Assembly: GCF_011300455.1 (NCBI RefSeq)
Contig: NZ_CP049869.1
Span: 1,054,001 to 1,118,000 of the forward strand
DNA length: 64,000 nt
From: Sphingomonas piscis
GTDB lineage: Bacteria; Pseudomonadota; Alphaproteobacteria; Sphingomonadales; Sphingomonadaceae
Direction: 5' to 3'
The first letter of the stretch is position 1. Every line of letters starts with the position of its first letter. Below are positions 26,401 through 34,655 of the stretch, piece by piece. Position numbers and translations under genes: made by a program. The notes beneath the pieces were generated by a model. That model did not search any database. It was not told the DNA's origin and saw only the letters and a list, made by a program, of their open reading frames with translations.

Positions 26401-26843
26401 ACGGCGCCGATCCGGTTCTGGCTGACCAATGCCGGCGAATGAGCGCCGGTGGCGGCATCCGCGAACAACAGGGCCACGTCCTTTGCCCGCACGTCTCGCC
26501 CGTCGAGGCGGTATGCGGATCCGGACCCACGCTCGATCCGGCGCGTCACTTCGCTCTCGCCGCCCATCGAGCTGTCGGTGGGCTCGCGTTCGATGAGGAT
26601 AGACACCTCGGCAAAGTCGCGGGGTGCGCGGGTCGCCGTGCCGGCGAAGATCACATCTTCCATGCCGCCGCCGCGAAGCGACTTGGGACTGCCCTCGCCC
26701 ATCGCCCAGCGAAGAGCTTCCAGAAGGTTGGACTTGCCGCAGCCATTGGGCCCAACGATGCCAGTCAGCCCCGGCTCGATCCGGAGCTCCGAAGGTTCGA
26801 CGAAGCTTTTGAAGCCGCTAAGCTTCAGTCGCTTGATCTTCAC
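23427..26843 (-). CDS. smc: Chromosome segregation protein SMC
   Basis: The 1138-residue SMC ATPase has N-terminal Walker A GPNGCGKSN at 31-39, two very long Ala/Glu/Arg-rich coiled coils and a hinge around residues 500-620 (ALDKGGAAVIASLSAEPG region). The C-terminal head has the signature LSGGEQALTAVALIFAL and Walker B ICVLDEVDAPLDDAN. It condenses and aligns newly replicated chromosomes with ScpA/ScpB, which are not in this window. The start is GTG at 26843. It is the last gene of a minus-strand run dciA-DsbA-like-DsbA-like-smc. Confidence 0.95.
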   Translation of the reverse strand: MKIKRLKLSGFKSFVEPSELRIEPGLTGIVGPNGCGKSNLLEALRWAMGEGSPKSLRGGGMEDVIFAGTATRAPRDFAEVSILIEREPTDSSMGGESEVTRRIERGSGSAYRLDGRDVRAKDVALLFADAATGAHSPALVSQNRIGAVIAAKPTERRQMLEEAAGISGLHARRKDAEQKLRATEANLARLAEILSEQEARTAALKRQARAAERYKQISAKIRLVEARLVHARWTEADRAAATATEEARAADRQVAEFQTQVEQAQSAQLLAARALNARRTELVDAREAGHRLAHQLAAARARRDTVARRLTELDRLDQSLNADMEREQALKSDAQTAIAQLEAEATALAQRLENAEASAARIAAELTDAETRSRDAEAALADLLARQAAMRAERRVAEAAVEAARGQLARTEAERARLAQQLAQLGDGSSFQAAQADAEARAEHAAKTSAAAEVQQQEAEEGRARAAAARDAAESDLATARATLASAKSEHDALARALDKGGAAVIASLSAEPGFEHALAAALGDDADAPIGAGGMRGWIGSAMAANDPALPGGITPLSDHVTAPAELTRRLLQVGVVETDNGVDLAVGQRLVTRDGRMRRWDGFVATGVGAAAAERLVRQNRLAELARELPALEQAVDAAAASREHALQEVERFRKLGETARAAGAAADAEAREAARAVDSAVSAIERLAAQRSGLEQRLADLDPVLSASHEALESAEASLQALPDPAVLEKEVGERRSSATAAGAAVADKRAEAATRARETAADRERQSAARREEGEWRRRDSEAEKRIAAAAQRRADQADERRALQQEPEALDEEIASLERGSAEAEALVAKAADAEQSADRDVQASAVALAAAGERVAAAREQRAAATARAEAQQARSAEYARICLERFECVPQRLPVQLGFDPAEVRDSDAESSELERLTAERERIGPVNLVAEKELAEIEEARGKGTAEAEELTEAIHRLRGSIGSLNREGRVRLLDAYEKVNDHFRRLFTTLFEGGQAHLELVESDDPLEAGLEIMAQPPGKRLSALTLLSGGEQALTAVALIFALFLTNPAPICVLDEVDAPLDDANVERFCDLLAQMTRETDTRYLIVTHNAVTMSRMQRLYGVTMIEKGISRLVSVDLGGAETLLAAE

Positions 26844-26861
26844 TCGCCCCCCAGGCCCTCC

Positions 26862-27536
26862 TTATCCGCCCGCGGCCTTGATCGCCTCGGCGACCTCCGG
26901 CCATGTCTTCCCGCTGATCATCTTGCCGTTGATGAAAAAGGTCGGCGTTCCGTTCACCCCATCTGCCGCACCACTATCATGAAGCTGGTCAAGGCGGGTC
27001 ATACCGGCTTGGTTGGTGAGGCAAGCGCGTGCTCGCGCCGGCGTCACTCCATGCTTCTGCCCGATCGCGACCAGGCCGGCGGCTTCGGCAATCCGCACGG
27101 AACGTTCCTGGTCAGGAAGTGCCAGCAGCGCGGCCCGGTCCTGTTCGGACATCGAGCGGATCTTGCCAAGCCATTGCGGCTGGGTCGCGTAAAGTTCTCT
27201 CGCCGTCGGGAAAAAGGATGCCGCACCATTGCACCGGGCGATCAGCGACGCGGCGACATCGACACCATTCAGAATGTAGTTGCGGTACTCAAAGCTAACG
27301 GTGCCCTTGCGGACGAAAGCTGATAGCGGCAGCCAAGACTCTTCGTCGAATGCCCGGCAGTGCGGGCAGGTCAGCGACCCATATTCGACAAGCTTTACCT
27401 TCGCGGCAGGATTGCCGATCCGGAACCCGCCCTCCGAGGTCGCCGCCACCACCCTGGTCCAAAGCTTCGGCGCCGCGTTCGCCGAAGCGAGCGGCAGCGC
27501 CAGGAGCAGAAAGGCAAAGAGCCGGACCAGCCTCAT
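26862..27536 (-). CDS. DsbA-like thioredoxin-fold protein, exported
   Basis: The 224-residue protein has a signal peptide (to about ASANA) and a thioredoxin fold with an inserted helical domain. The active site is CPHC at residues 57-60 (EYGSLTCPHCRAFDEE) and the cis-Pro segment NGTPTFFINGK is present. This is the DsbA/BdbD-type thiol oxidase family acting in the periplasm. Its ATG overlaps the TGA of the upstream paralogue (27533-27536). It is a tandem duplicate of the next gene, with similar helical-domain motifs (LIARCNGAASFFPTARELYA versus LIAGCNGAQSFFPLMRALYK). Confidence 0.9.
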   Translation of the reverse strand: MRLVRLFAFLLLALPLASANAAPKLWTRVVAATSEGGFRIGNPAAKVKLVEYGSLTCPHCRAFDEESWLPLSAFVRKGTVSFEYRNYILNGVDVAASLIARCNGAASFFPTARELYATQPQWLGKIRSMSEQDRAALLALPDQERSVRIAEAAGLVAIGQKHGVTPARARACLTNQAGMTRLDQLHDSGAADGVNGTPTFFINGKMISGKTWPEVAEAIKAAGG

Positions 27537-28282
27537 CCGCCGATCGCTTCCTTCAGCTTGGGCTCCAGATCCTTCCAGGTGCCGGTCCTCTCAAGCAGCT
27601 TGCCATTTAGAACAAACGAGGGCGTTCCCGGAAAGTCGGGGAAGCTGTTCTGCACGTCGTTGCTGATCTGGCTGAGCTGGGTGACGCGCTGCTGATCGGC
27701 CAGACACTGACTGCTCTTGGCTTGGGAAACGCCGCGCATCGCCGCCCAATCCTGAAGTCCGGTCAGACGAGCGAATGCGGCAATTTGTTGCTCAGGCGGA
27801 AGCGACTGAAGCTGGTTCAGCTCTTCCTGCGGCGCCGACTGCAGCTTTCCAATCCAGACGGCTTGATCCTTGTAGAGCGCGCGCATCAGCGGGAAGAAGC
27901 TCTGTGCGCCGTTACAGCCGGCAATAAGGTTCGCGGGAATGTCGGGACCGCTAAGCAGGTAAGGCCGGAACTCCCAGCTGATCTTGCCGGTCTTCACATA
28001 GCCATCGATCAGCGGCTGGACGCCCGTCTCATCGAACTCGCGGCAATGCGGGCAGGTCAGCGCCCCGATCTCGATCAGCTTCACCGGCGCTTCCGGATTG
28101 CCCATCATCCATCCGCCAGCAGTGGTTGCAGTGGCGACTGTACTCCAGTCGCCGTTCGCCGGCGCTTTGACCGCCGCTACGGGCTTGCTTTCCCCGGCAT
28201 TGCCTTCGGCCGGCTTGTCGGAACCGCAGGACGTGAGCGGCAGCATGGCTGCTACTGCGACAAGGAACAGCGACTTCTTCAA
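27533..28282 (-). CDS. DsbA-like thioredoxin-fold lipoprotein
   Basis: The 249-residue paralogue of the preceding gene carries a lipoprotein signal with lipobox LTSC (Cys19). A flexible linker follows, then the DsbA fold with active site CPHC at 77-80 and the cis-Pro loop FPGTPSFVLNGK. The lipid anchor would hold the oxidase at a membrane, while its partner is likely soluble. It overlaps dciA by four bases (ATGA-type) and couples to the next DsbA-like gene in the same way. Substrates are unknown. Confidence 0.88.
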   Translation of the reverse strand: MKKSLFLVAVAAMLPLTSCGSDKPAEGNAGESKPVAAVKAPANGDWSTVATATTAGGWMMGNPEAPVKLIEIGALTCPHCREFDETGVQPLIDGYVKTGKISWEFRPYLLSGPDIPANLIAGCNGAQSFFPLMRALYKDQAVWIGKLQSAPQEELNQLQSLPPEQQIAAFARLTGLQDWAAMRGVSQAKSSQCLADQQRVTQLSQISNDVQNSFPDFPGTPSFVLNGKLLERTGTWKDLEPKLKEAIGG

Positions 28283-28827
28283 CTGATTGTTCTCCGATTG
28301 ATGACGGGAATTGAGACGGTCTCCGCGTTCACGGCCGGTGGCCCTGTCGTTGCAGCGATCTTTGAAGCCAGCGACTCAAGGCAGGCGCGAAGCTCGGGAT
28401 CGGCAATTTCCCGCAGGCCCTCGCCAAGCTCTTTGGGAACCGGTGCCGGTCCAGGGCGAGCAGGCCGTGCTGCCTGCGCCGGTGCGCGCCCCTGCTTGAA
28501 GACGATGCGATCGACTGCCTCATGCCCGAAGAAGCGGTTCACCCGCTCGATCACCATTGGCGCGATATGCTGGAGCAAGGGCGCGTGGGCGCCTTCAACG
28601 GTCAGGGTAAGAACGCCGCCCGATCTCCGGCCTTGCGGAAAACGGATCGATTCCGGACAGGAGATTTTGGCGTAGCGTTCACCGACGATCTCCTGCCAAC
28701 GGCTGACGACACTGCTTTGGACGAAGCCAAATCGGCGAAAGGCCGCATCGCCGACCTTGCCGACGATGTCGCCAGCAAGCCGCGCACGTCCGCTGCGTTC
28801 AGAATCATCGGGCCTTTGCTTCGCCAT
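28279..28827 (-). CDS. dciA: DciA-like DUF721 protein (replicative helicase loader family)
   Basis: The 182-residue protein has an N-terminal DUF721 domain (about 10-105), including FVQSSVVSRWQEIVGERYA and LTLTVEGAHAPLLQHIAP, and an Ala/Pro-rich tail. DciA is the ancestral loader of DnaB helicase in bacteria lacking DnaC. It starts the minus-strand operon that ends with smc. Its ATG is separated from the divergent mutY start by only 11 bases, so the two promoters must overlap the other gene. Confidence 0.85.
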   Translation of the reverse strand: MAKQRPDDSERSGRARLAGDIVGKVGDAAFRRFGFVQSSVVSRWQEIVGERYAKISCPESIRFPQGRRSGGVLTLTVEGAHAPLLQHIAPMVIERVNRFFGHEAVDRIVFKQGRAPAQAARPARPGPAPVPKELGEGLREIADPELRACLESLASKIAATTGPPAVNAETVSIPVINRRTIS

Positions 28828-28838
28828 GACGAACTGTC

Positions 28839-29855
28839 ATGCCATGGGCCATGCCGAGCGCCAATGCCGCAAATCGCCTAATGAAGCATTATCTGGGGAC
28901 GGCGCGGACACTACCGTGGCGCGCTGCGCCGGGAACGAACGCGCCGGATCCTTACCGCGTCTGGCTAAGCGAAGTCATGCTGCAGCAGACCACCGTCACA
29001 ACGGTGACTCCAAGGTTCAACCGGTTTATCGAGCGATGGCCGACGATCGAGGACTTGGCGGCCGCCAGCGATAAGTCGATTCTGTCGGAATGGGCGGGCC
29101 TCGGCTATTATGCCCGAGCGCGCAATCTCATCGCCTGCGCAAGGGAGATTGCTGCACGCGGATCGCTTCCGAATACGGCCGAGGAATTGCGCAAGCTTCC
29201 CGGAGTTGGCGAATATACGTCCGCAGCGGTCGCGGCGATCGCGTTCGGGGAGCGGGTGCTTCCTGTCGACACGAACATCCGCCGTGTCGCCGCCCGCCTC
29301 TTCGCCATGGAGCAGCCTACGGATTCGCAGGTCCGTGACGTCATGACGCCGCTGATCCCAACCGACCGCGCCGGGGACTTTGCCCAGGCTCTGATGGACC
29401 TTGGCGCAACCATCTGCCGTCCGGCCAAGCCGCTCTGCAGCCGCTGCCCCCTAGCCCCGGACTGCACCGCCTTTGCACTAGGGCAGCCCGAGTTATTCCC
29501 CCGTCCAAAGGCCAGGAAGCATCGCCCTCATCGGCACGGCACTGCCTGGTGGACCCGCCGCGGCGACCATCTCTGGCTGGTGCGGCGGCCGGACCACGGC
29601 ATTCTCGGCGGCATGGCCGCGCTTCCCGGTCCGGATTGGACGGACACGCCCCATCCGCATGGGCCCGCGCTTGCCCGCATCCGGCATGTGTTCACCCACT
29701 TCTCGCTCGACCTCGATCTGGTGAGCGCATCGGAACCGGTCGGCGATGGCTGGTGGCACCCTGTCGACGACATCGATAGCGCGGGTCTCCCGACCTTGTA
29801 CCTGAAGGCAGCACGCGCCGCTCTGGCCACACCGTTGTTCGATGCCGCAGCCTGA
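28839..29855 (+). CDS. mutY: A/G-specific adenine DNA glycosylase MutY
   Basis: MutY removes adenine mispaired with 8-oxoguanine. The protein has 338 residues. The catalytic Glu45 is in SEVMLQQTTV, the helix-hairpin-helix is LPGVGEYTSAAVAAIAF, Asp144 is in VDTNIRRV, and the 4Fe-4S cysteines are Cys193, Cys200, Cys203 and Cys209 (C-x6-C-x2-C-x5-C). The C-terminal MutT-like domain shows TAWWTRRGDHLWLVRRP. ATG 28839 is the furthest start; an in-frame ATG at 28851 is an alternative. It is divergent from dciA. Confidence 0.94.
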   Translation: MPWAMPSANAANRLMKHYLGTARTLPWRAAPGTNAPDPYRVWLSEVMLQQTTVTTVTPRFNRFIERWPTIEDLAAASDKSILSEWAGLGYYARARNLIACAREIAARGSLPNTAEELRKLPGVGEYTSAAVAAIAFGERVLPVDTNIRRVAARLFAMEQPTDSQVRDVMTPLIPTDRAGDFAQALMDLGATICRPAKPLCSRCPLAPDCTAFALGQPELFPRPKARKHRPHRHGTAWWTRRGDHLWLVRRPDHGILGGMAALPGPDWTDTPHPHGPALARIRHVFTHFSLDLDLVSASEPVGDGWWHPVDDIDSAGLPTLYLKAARAALATPLFDAAA

Positions 29856-29935
29856 CTTGATGAAGGGCCAATCGCCCCTTAAAGGCGTGGCCAAACTTCC
29901 AATTGCCAAGCTCGGCGCGGCCGAACGGGGACTTC

Positions 29936-30637
29936 ATGACCGATAAGTTCAACACCATCGCGGGCTGGGTTTTGTTCGCCGGTATCGTTGCCCTTGGAGG
30001 CAGCGTCGTGACGCACGAACTCTTCAAGTCGGAAGCGCCTGAAGAAGGCGGCTATCCAATCGCGGGCGTAGTCGAAGAAGGCGCGGATGGTGCCGAGGCC
30101 GAAAAGCCGATCGAATTCTATCTTGCCTCCGCTGACGTCGCCAAGGGCGAGACCGTCTTCAAGAAGTGCGCTGCCTGCCACAATGCCGATAAGGGTGGGC
30201 CCAATGCGCTCGGCCCCAACCTTTACGGGGCCCTCGGCAAGCCGCACGGCCATGTCCCGGGCTTCGCCTATACGGATGCGTTGAAGAGCAAACCCGGTGT
30301 GTGGGACTGGGCGTCCATGAGCGAGTGGCTCGCCAATCCTAAGAAATATGCGCCGGGCACCAAGATGACTTTCGCCGGCCTCAGCAATCCCGAGGAGCGG
30401 GCCAACGTCATCGCCTTCCTCAACTCGCGTAGCGATGCGCCGCTGCCGCTTCCGGCGGCGCCGGCCGAAGGTGCTGCTCCGGCGGCCGGAGCGGCTGTCG
30501 AAAAGGGCGCAGACGCCAATCAGGCGGGCACAGCGACGAATGACGGTGCGCAGAAGGCAGAGAACGAGCCGGCAATAGACCTCAAGCCTGGCGAGAGCGG
30601 CGGCGAGGCGAAGCCCGGCGCCGGTCCCTCGCACTAG
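29936..30637 (+). CDS. Membrane-anchored cytochrome c (CycM-like)
   Basis: The protein of about 233 residues has an uncleaved N-terminal membrane anchor (about 7-25) and a single class-I cytochrome c domain. The haem motif is CAACH at 78-82 and a probable Met ligand is in TKMTFAGL. The C-terminal tail of about 65 residues is Ala/Glu/Pro-rich and low in complexity. It probably shuttles electrons between the bc1 complex and oxidases. A GGGG box (29927-29930) precedes ATG 29936; the open frame extends further upstream without a better start. Confidence 0.9.
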   Translation: MTDKFNTIAGWVLFAGIVALGGSVVTHELFKSEAPEEGGYPIAGVVEEGADGAEAEKPIEFYLASADVAKGETVFKKCAACHNADKGGPNALGPNLYGALGKPHGHVPGFAYTDALKSKPGVWDWASMSEWLANPKKYAPGTKMTFAGLSNPEERANVIAFLNSRSDAPLPLPAAPAEGAAPAAGAAVEKGADANQAGTATNDGAQKAENEPAIDLKPGESGGEAKPGAGPSH

Positions 30638-30640
30638 GCT

Positions 30641-31501
30641 TTAATTCATCTCGTAATAGTTGCGGACGAAGCTCCAGGCCTCGTCCGCATCCTCGCTCCA
30701 GTGAATGAGGTCGAGGTCGGCACGGGCGATCACGCCTTCGTCGGCGAGCGCGTCGAAGTTCACGACCGAGTTCCAGAACTCGCGGCCGAACAGCAGGATC
30801 GGCAGCGGCCGGATCTTCCCGGTCTGAATGAGGGTCAGCACCTCAAACATCTCGTCGAACGTCCCGAACCCGCCCGGAAAAACGGCAAGCGCCCGGGCGC
30901 GCAACAGGAAGTGCATCTTCCGCAAAGCGAAATAGTGGAATTGGAAGCTTAGGTCCGGAGTGACGTACGGGTTCGGCAATTGCTCGTGCGGAAGAACGAT
31001 GTTCAATCCGATCGATTCCTTGCCCATGTCCTGCGCACCGCGGTTGGCGGCCTCCATGATCGACGGTCCGCCGCCCGAGCAAACGACGAAGTGCCGCTGT
31101 CCATCCACGTCGCAATCGCAATCGCTTGCCAACTGGGCGAGCTTGCGTGCGACATCGTAATATTTCGACTTGTCCTTAAGCCGTTCCGCAATCGCACGCT
31201 GCTCATCCGACGATGCTGCGGCGATCAGCGCGTCCGCCTTGGCGGGCTCCGGGATGCGGGCCGACCCGTAGAAGACGAAGGTCGATGCGATATTCGCTTC
31301 ATCGAGCAATAGCTCGGGCTTCAGCAGCTCGAGCTGGAAACGAACGGGACGAAGGTCCTCCCGAAGAAGAAACTCCTTGTCCTGAAAGGCCAGCTTGTAA
31401 GCAGCGCTTTCGGTCTGCGGCGACGAAGGAACATGCTTCGCTGCCTCTGCATCGACCTTGGATGTTGGGAAAATACGTTTTGGAGGTGCTGCGTCAGTCA
31501 T
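30641..31501 (-). CDS. LOG-family protein (TIGR00730 Rossmann fold)
   Basis: The 286-residue protein carries the lysine-decarboxylase-like/LOG motif PGGFGTFDEMFEVLTLIQTG and the nucleotide-binding motif VCSGGGPSIMEAANRGAQ. LOG enzymes hydrolyse nucleoside monophosphates such as cytokinin riboside phosphates or related purine nucleotides. This form has an N-terminal extension of about 80 residues typical of the longer bacterial subgroup. It is convergent with the cytochrome c gene, four bases apart. The in vivo substrate is unknown. Confidence 0.88.
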   Translation of the reverse strand: MTDAAPPKRIFPTSKVDAEAAKHVPSSPQTESAAYKLAFQDKEFLLREDLRPVRFQLELLKPELLLDEANIASTFVFYGSARIPEPAKADALIAAASSDEQRAIAERLKDKSKYYDVARKLAQLASDCDCDVDGQRHFVVCSGGGPSIMEAANRGAQDMGKESIGLNIVLPHEQLPNPYVTPDLSFQFHYFALRKMHFLLRARALAVFPGGFGTFDEMFEVLTLIQTGKIRPLPILLFGREFWNSVVNFDALADEGVIARADLDLIHWSEDADEAWSFVRNYYEMN

Positions 31502-31544
31502 ATCGCCGCGGCTCTAGCCGAGGTTGAGAGGTTCCCCAACCACC

Positions 31545-31847
31545 TCAATCAACCAGCTCGGCATCTCCGGTGCCACGTACAGTACGCTCCCGAATGAACA
31601 TGCCGATCGCCGCGCCCGCGCCTGCGAAGATGAGGAAGAAACTGAAGTTCAGGGCCAGGTCCATCCGCAGCCAGAACGGCTCGTTGGCTTCCTTCCCGAT
31701 TTCCTCGACGACGAGATAATAGATGAGGGTTCCCACTACGCTTGGCGTCAGGATCGACAAGGTCAGCGGCCAACCGCGATACCGCACCAACGCAAACGCA
31801 GCTGCGGCTCCGATCAGATACATGGTCCAGACGAGTATTTCGCTCAT
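31545..31847 (-). CDS. Small three-span membrane protein, unknown function
   Basis: The 100-residue protein has three likely membrane segments (ILVWTMYLIGAAAAFALV, TLSILTPSVVGTLIYYLV and FSFFLIFAGAGAAIGMFI). A basic-acidic tail follows. It lies 38 bases downstream of sdhA on the same strand, where sdhB would normally be found. It shows no cysteine-rich iron-sulfur motif, so it cannot substitute for SdhB. No family is recognised. Confidence 0.65.
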   Translation of the reverse strand: MSEILVWTMYLIGAAAAFALVRYRGWPLTLSILTPSVVGTLIYYLVVEEIGKEANEPFWLRMDLALNFSFFLIFAGAGAAIGMFIRERTVRGTGDAELVD

Positions 31848-31885
31848 GGCTCCTCAAAGCCGCGAACGTGCAGGTAAGTTCCCGC

Positions 31886-33685
31886 TCAGTACACCCGCGC
31901 CTTGGGCTTTATGTAGCCAACCTCGTCGGTGAGCGTGAATTCGTGCACCGGGCGATAGTCGATGCGGACATTGCCGCCGCCGCCTCCCCAACCGTCGAAC
32001 CAGGCGACGGTGTGCTTCATCCACTCACCGTCGTTCCGCTCAGGGAAGTCCTCGTGCATGTGGGCGCCGCGGCTTTCCTTGCGGTTGGCCGCGCAATGCA
32101 TTGTGACCACCGCCTGACCGATCATATTGTCGAGCTCCAGTGTCTCGACCAGATCGCTGTTCCAGATCAGGCTGCGATCGCTGACCTTTACGTCGGCCAT
32201 ACGCTTGTAGATGGCGTCGATGTTCGCCTGACCCTCCGCAAGCGTGCGCTCCGTCCGGAACACGGCGCAGTCCTTTTGCATCGTGCGCTGCATCTCCAGC
32301 CGGATCTCCGCGGTTCGGCTGCCACCATCGGCATGGCGGAAATGGTCCAGACGCTCCAGCGCACGGTCGGCAGAATCCTTGGCGAGCAAGGCCTGTTGCC
32401 CACCCGGCTTGATCACCTCGGCAAGGCGGAGGCCCGCAGCGCGGCCGAAGACTACCAGGTCAATGAGGCTGTTGGAGCCGAGGCGGTTGGCGCCGTGGAC
32501 GCTGACGCAGGCCGCTTCGCCGACTGCGAACAGGCCCGGCACCACGGCGTCCGGGTTGCCGTCCTTCAGTGTCACCACTTCGCCGTGATAGTTGGTCGGG
32601 ATGCCGCCCATATTATAGTGGACTGTCGGAACTACGGGGATCGGCTGGCGGGTCATGTCCACGCCGGCGAAGGTCATCGCCGTCTCGGTGATGCCCGGGA
32701 GCCGCTCGGCCAGGATCTTCGGATCGATGTGGTCGAGGTGAAGGAAGATGTGGTCCTTGTGCTCGCCGACACCGCGGCCCTCACGGATCTCCATGGCCAT
32801 GGAGCGTGACACGACGTCGCGGCTGGCAAGGTCTTTCGCCGAGGGAGCGTAACGCTCCATGAAGCGCTCGCCGTGGGAATTGGTCAGATAGCCGCCCTCG
32901 CCGCGCGCGCCCTCGGTGATCAGCACGCCCGCGCCGTAGATGCCGGTCGGGTGAAACTGAACGAATTCCATGTCCTGCAACGGCAGGCCGGCGCGCAGCG
33001 CCATCGCATTGCCGTCGCCGGTGCAGGTGTGGGCGGAGGTCGCCGAGAAATAGCAGCGCCCGTAACCGCCGGTCGCAAGCACAACGGCTTGAGAGCGGAA
33101 CCGGTGGATCGATCCATCATCAAGCGAGAGGGCCAGCAGACCCTTGCACTCGCCGCCTTCCATGATGAGGTCGAGCGCGAAATATTCGATGAAGAAGTCG
33201 GCATCATACTTCAGGCTCTGCTGGTAGAGCGTGTGAAGCATGGCGTGGCCCGTGCGGTCGGCGGCGGCGCAGGTCCGCTGGGCAGCCGGTCCCTCGCCCA
33301 TGTTCTGCGTCATGCCGCCAAAGGCGCGCTGATAGATCTTGCCCTCGTTGGTGCGGCTGAACGGCATGCCCGCATGTTCAAGCTCGTAGACTGCGGCAGG
33401 TGCCTCACGAACCAGATACTCGATCGCATCCTGGTCGCCGAGCCAGTCGGAGCCCTTGACCGTATCGTACATGTGCCAGGTCCAATGGTCCGGACCCATG
33501 TTGCCGAGGCTTGCGGCGATCCCGCCCTGCGCCGCCACTGTGTGACTGCGGGTTGGGAATACCTTGGTGACACAGGCCGTCTTCAAACCTTTTTCGGCCG
33601 AGCCCATGGTGGCGCGCAGCCCGGCACCGCCGGCGCCGACAACGACCACGTCATAGATGTGATCGACGATCTGGTACGCGCTCAA
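31886..33685 (-). CDS. sdhA: Succinate dehydrogenase flavoprotein subunit SdhA
   Basis: The 599-residue catalytic subunit oxidises succinate to fumarate in the TCA cycle. The FAD-binding motif is [15 protein letters not shown]. The covalent-FAD histidine region is [17 protein letters not shown], and the active-site segments HPTGIYGAG and [10 protein letters not shown] are complete, ending with [11 protein letters not shown] and KPKARVY. The ATG overlaps the TGA of sdhD (33682-33685). The operon order is sdhC-sdhD-sdhA; sdhB is not next to it. Confidence 0.96.
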   Translation of the reverse strand: MSAYQIVDHIYDVVVVGAGGAGLRATMGSAEKGLKTACVTKVFPTRSHTVAAQGGIAASLGNMGPDHWTWHMYDTVKGSDWLGDQDAIEYLVREAPAAVYELEHAGMPFSRTNEGKIYQRAFGGMTQNMGEGPAAQRTCAAADRTGHAMLHTLYQQSLKYDADFFIEYFALDLIMEGGECKGLLALSLDDGSIHRFRSQAVVLATGGYGRCYFSATSAHTCTGDGNAMALRAGLPLQDMEFVQFHPTGIYGAGVLITEGARGEGGYLTNSHGERFMERYAPSAKDLASRDVVSRSMAMEIREGRGVGEHKDHIFLHLDHIDPKILAERLPGITETAMTFAGVDMTRQPIPVVPTVHYNMGGIPTNYHGEVVTLKDGNPDAVVPGLFAVGEAACVSVHGANRLGSNSLIDLVVFGRAAGLRLAEVIKPGGQQALLAKDSADRALERLDHFRHADGGSRTAEIRLEMQRTMQKDCAVFRTERTLAEGQANIDAIYKRMADVKVSDRSLIWNSDLVETLELDNMIGQAVVTMHCAANRKESRGAHMHEDFPERNDGEWMKHTVAWFDGWGGGGGNVRIDYRPVHEFTLTDEVGYIKPKARVY

Positions 33686-34077
33686 GCCTGTCCTCCAAAC
33701 GCGATCTTTGCCAATGCGAAGAGCGCCAGCCCTGCACCGCCAACAGCGGCGAAGAGCAACACGGTATTGAGGGCGAAATTGTTGCCCGGCTCATGCACGT
33801 AATCGTCGACCACCACCTTCATGCCGTCGAGCCCGTGCGCGAAGCTGACCACGATAAAGATCGCCATCGGAACGGCAACGCTCGGCAGCCGAAGCCACTC
33901 AACGACCGTGCGCTGGTCGAGCGACGGGAGGAACATGAAGGACGCCAGCAGCCATGAGCCGAGCAGCAGCAGCGCGATGCTGCTCAACCGCTCGCGGATC
34001 CACTGATTGCCGCCGTGATGTGCGGAGCCGAGCCCGCGAACCCGACCCAGTGCAGTGGCGCTTTCACCAACGCTCAT
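33682..34077 (-). CDS. sdhD: Succinate dehydrogenase membrane anchor SdhD
   Basis: This hydrophobic subunit of about 131 residues begins with [20 protein letters not shown] and has three membrane spans. The family block is [19 protein letters not shown], and the haem-ligand region is [18 protein letters not shown]. The ATG at 34077 overlaps the sdhC TGA (ATGA), and the TGA of this gene overlaps the sdhA ATG, so all three are translationally coupled. Together with SdhC it binds haem b and quinone. Confidence 0.9.
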   Translation of the reverse strand: MSVGESATALGRVRGLGSAHHGGNQWIRERLSSIALLLLGSWLLASFMFLPSLDQRTVVEWLRLPSVAVPMAIFIVVSFAHGLDGMKVVVDDYVHEPGNNFALNTVLLFAAVGGAGLALFALAKIAFGGQA

Positions 34078-34469
34078 GCGGTCCTCCCAAGGAAGAATGC
34101 CCACACTGCCGCCGTCAGCAGCAGCGACAGGATGATGGTCGCAACAGCACCCTTCTTGTTACCTTGGATCTCGAAACCGTTGCCGCTGTCCATGATCAGG
34201 TGGCGGATGCCCGAGAGCGTGTGCTGGAAAAATGCCCACGTCAGGCCGATCAGCACCACCAGGCCGAGCGGATGCTTAGCTGCCGTCACGAACTTGCCAT
34301 AGGAGTCCGGACCGCCGGCCAGCGCCATCAGCCACCAGACCAGCAGGGCGAGTCCGGCAACCGTCAGCGCACCGCCCGTCACCCGGTGCAGGATGGAAAC
34401 CGCCATGTGCGGGCCCCAGCGCCAGATCGTCAGGTGGGGCGACAAAGGTCGGGATTTGGTCGCGGCCAT
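34074..34469 (-). CDS. sdhC: Succinate dehydrogenase cytochrome b556 subunit SdhC
   Basis: This subunit of about 131 residues has the typical N-terminus RPLSPHLTIWRWGPHMAVSILHRVTG and the haem-ligand motif HTLSGIRHLIMDSG, with three membrane spans. It anchors the complex and binds haem b with SdhD. An upstream in-frame ATG (34478) lies too close to an AGAGG box, so I place the start at 34469, where the family N-terminus begins; the true start could be either. Confidence 0.9.
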   Translation of the reverse strand: MAATKSRPLSPHLTIWRWGPHMAVSILHRVTGGALTVAGLALLVWWLMALAGGPDSYGKFVTAAKHPLGLVVLIGLTWAFFQHTLSGIRHLIMDSGNGFEIQGNKKGAVATIILSLLLTAAVWAFFLGRTA

Positions 34470-34655
34470 CGGGCCCATTTCCTCTTTGCTAAAGGCGCTC
34501 GCGAAGGATGCTTGCAAGGCCGGTGCCCGCTTAAGCGCGGCGCCAAACGGACGCAAGTTTTGATGCCCCGCCTAACTTCGCCTTAACCATTTGCGGTTCA
34601 AAGACGCTCCCGAAGTCTGCGGGGACATGAGGCAGACGACTTGAGGAGTGTGTCG

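Noticed and set aside
25371..27323. Long open frame antisense to smc (650 codons)
   Set aside because: It is a low-complexity Arg/Leu/Cys-rich shadow of a GC-rich coiled-coil gene. The smc frame has intact motifs; the antisense frame has none.
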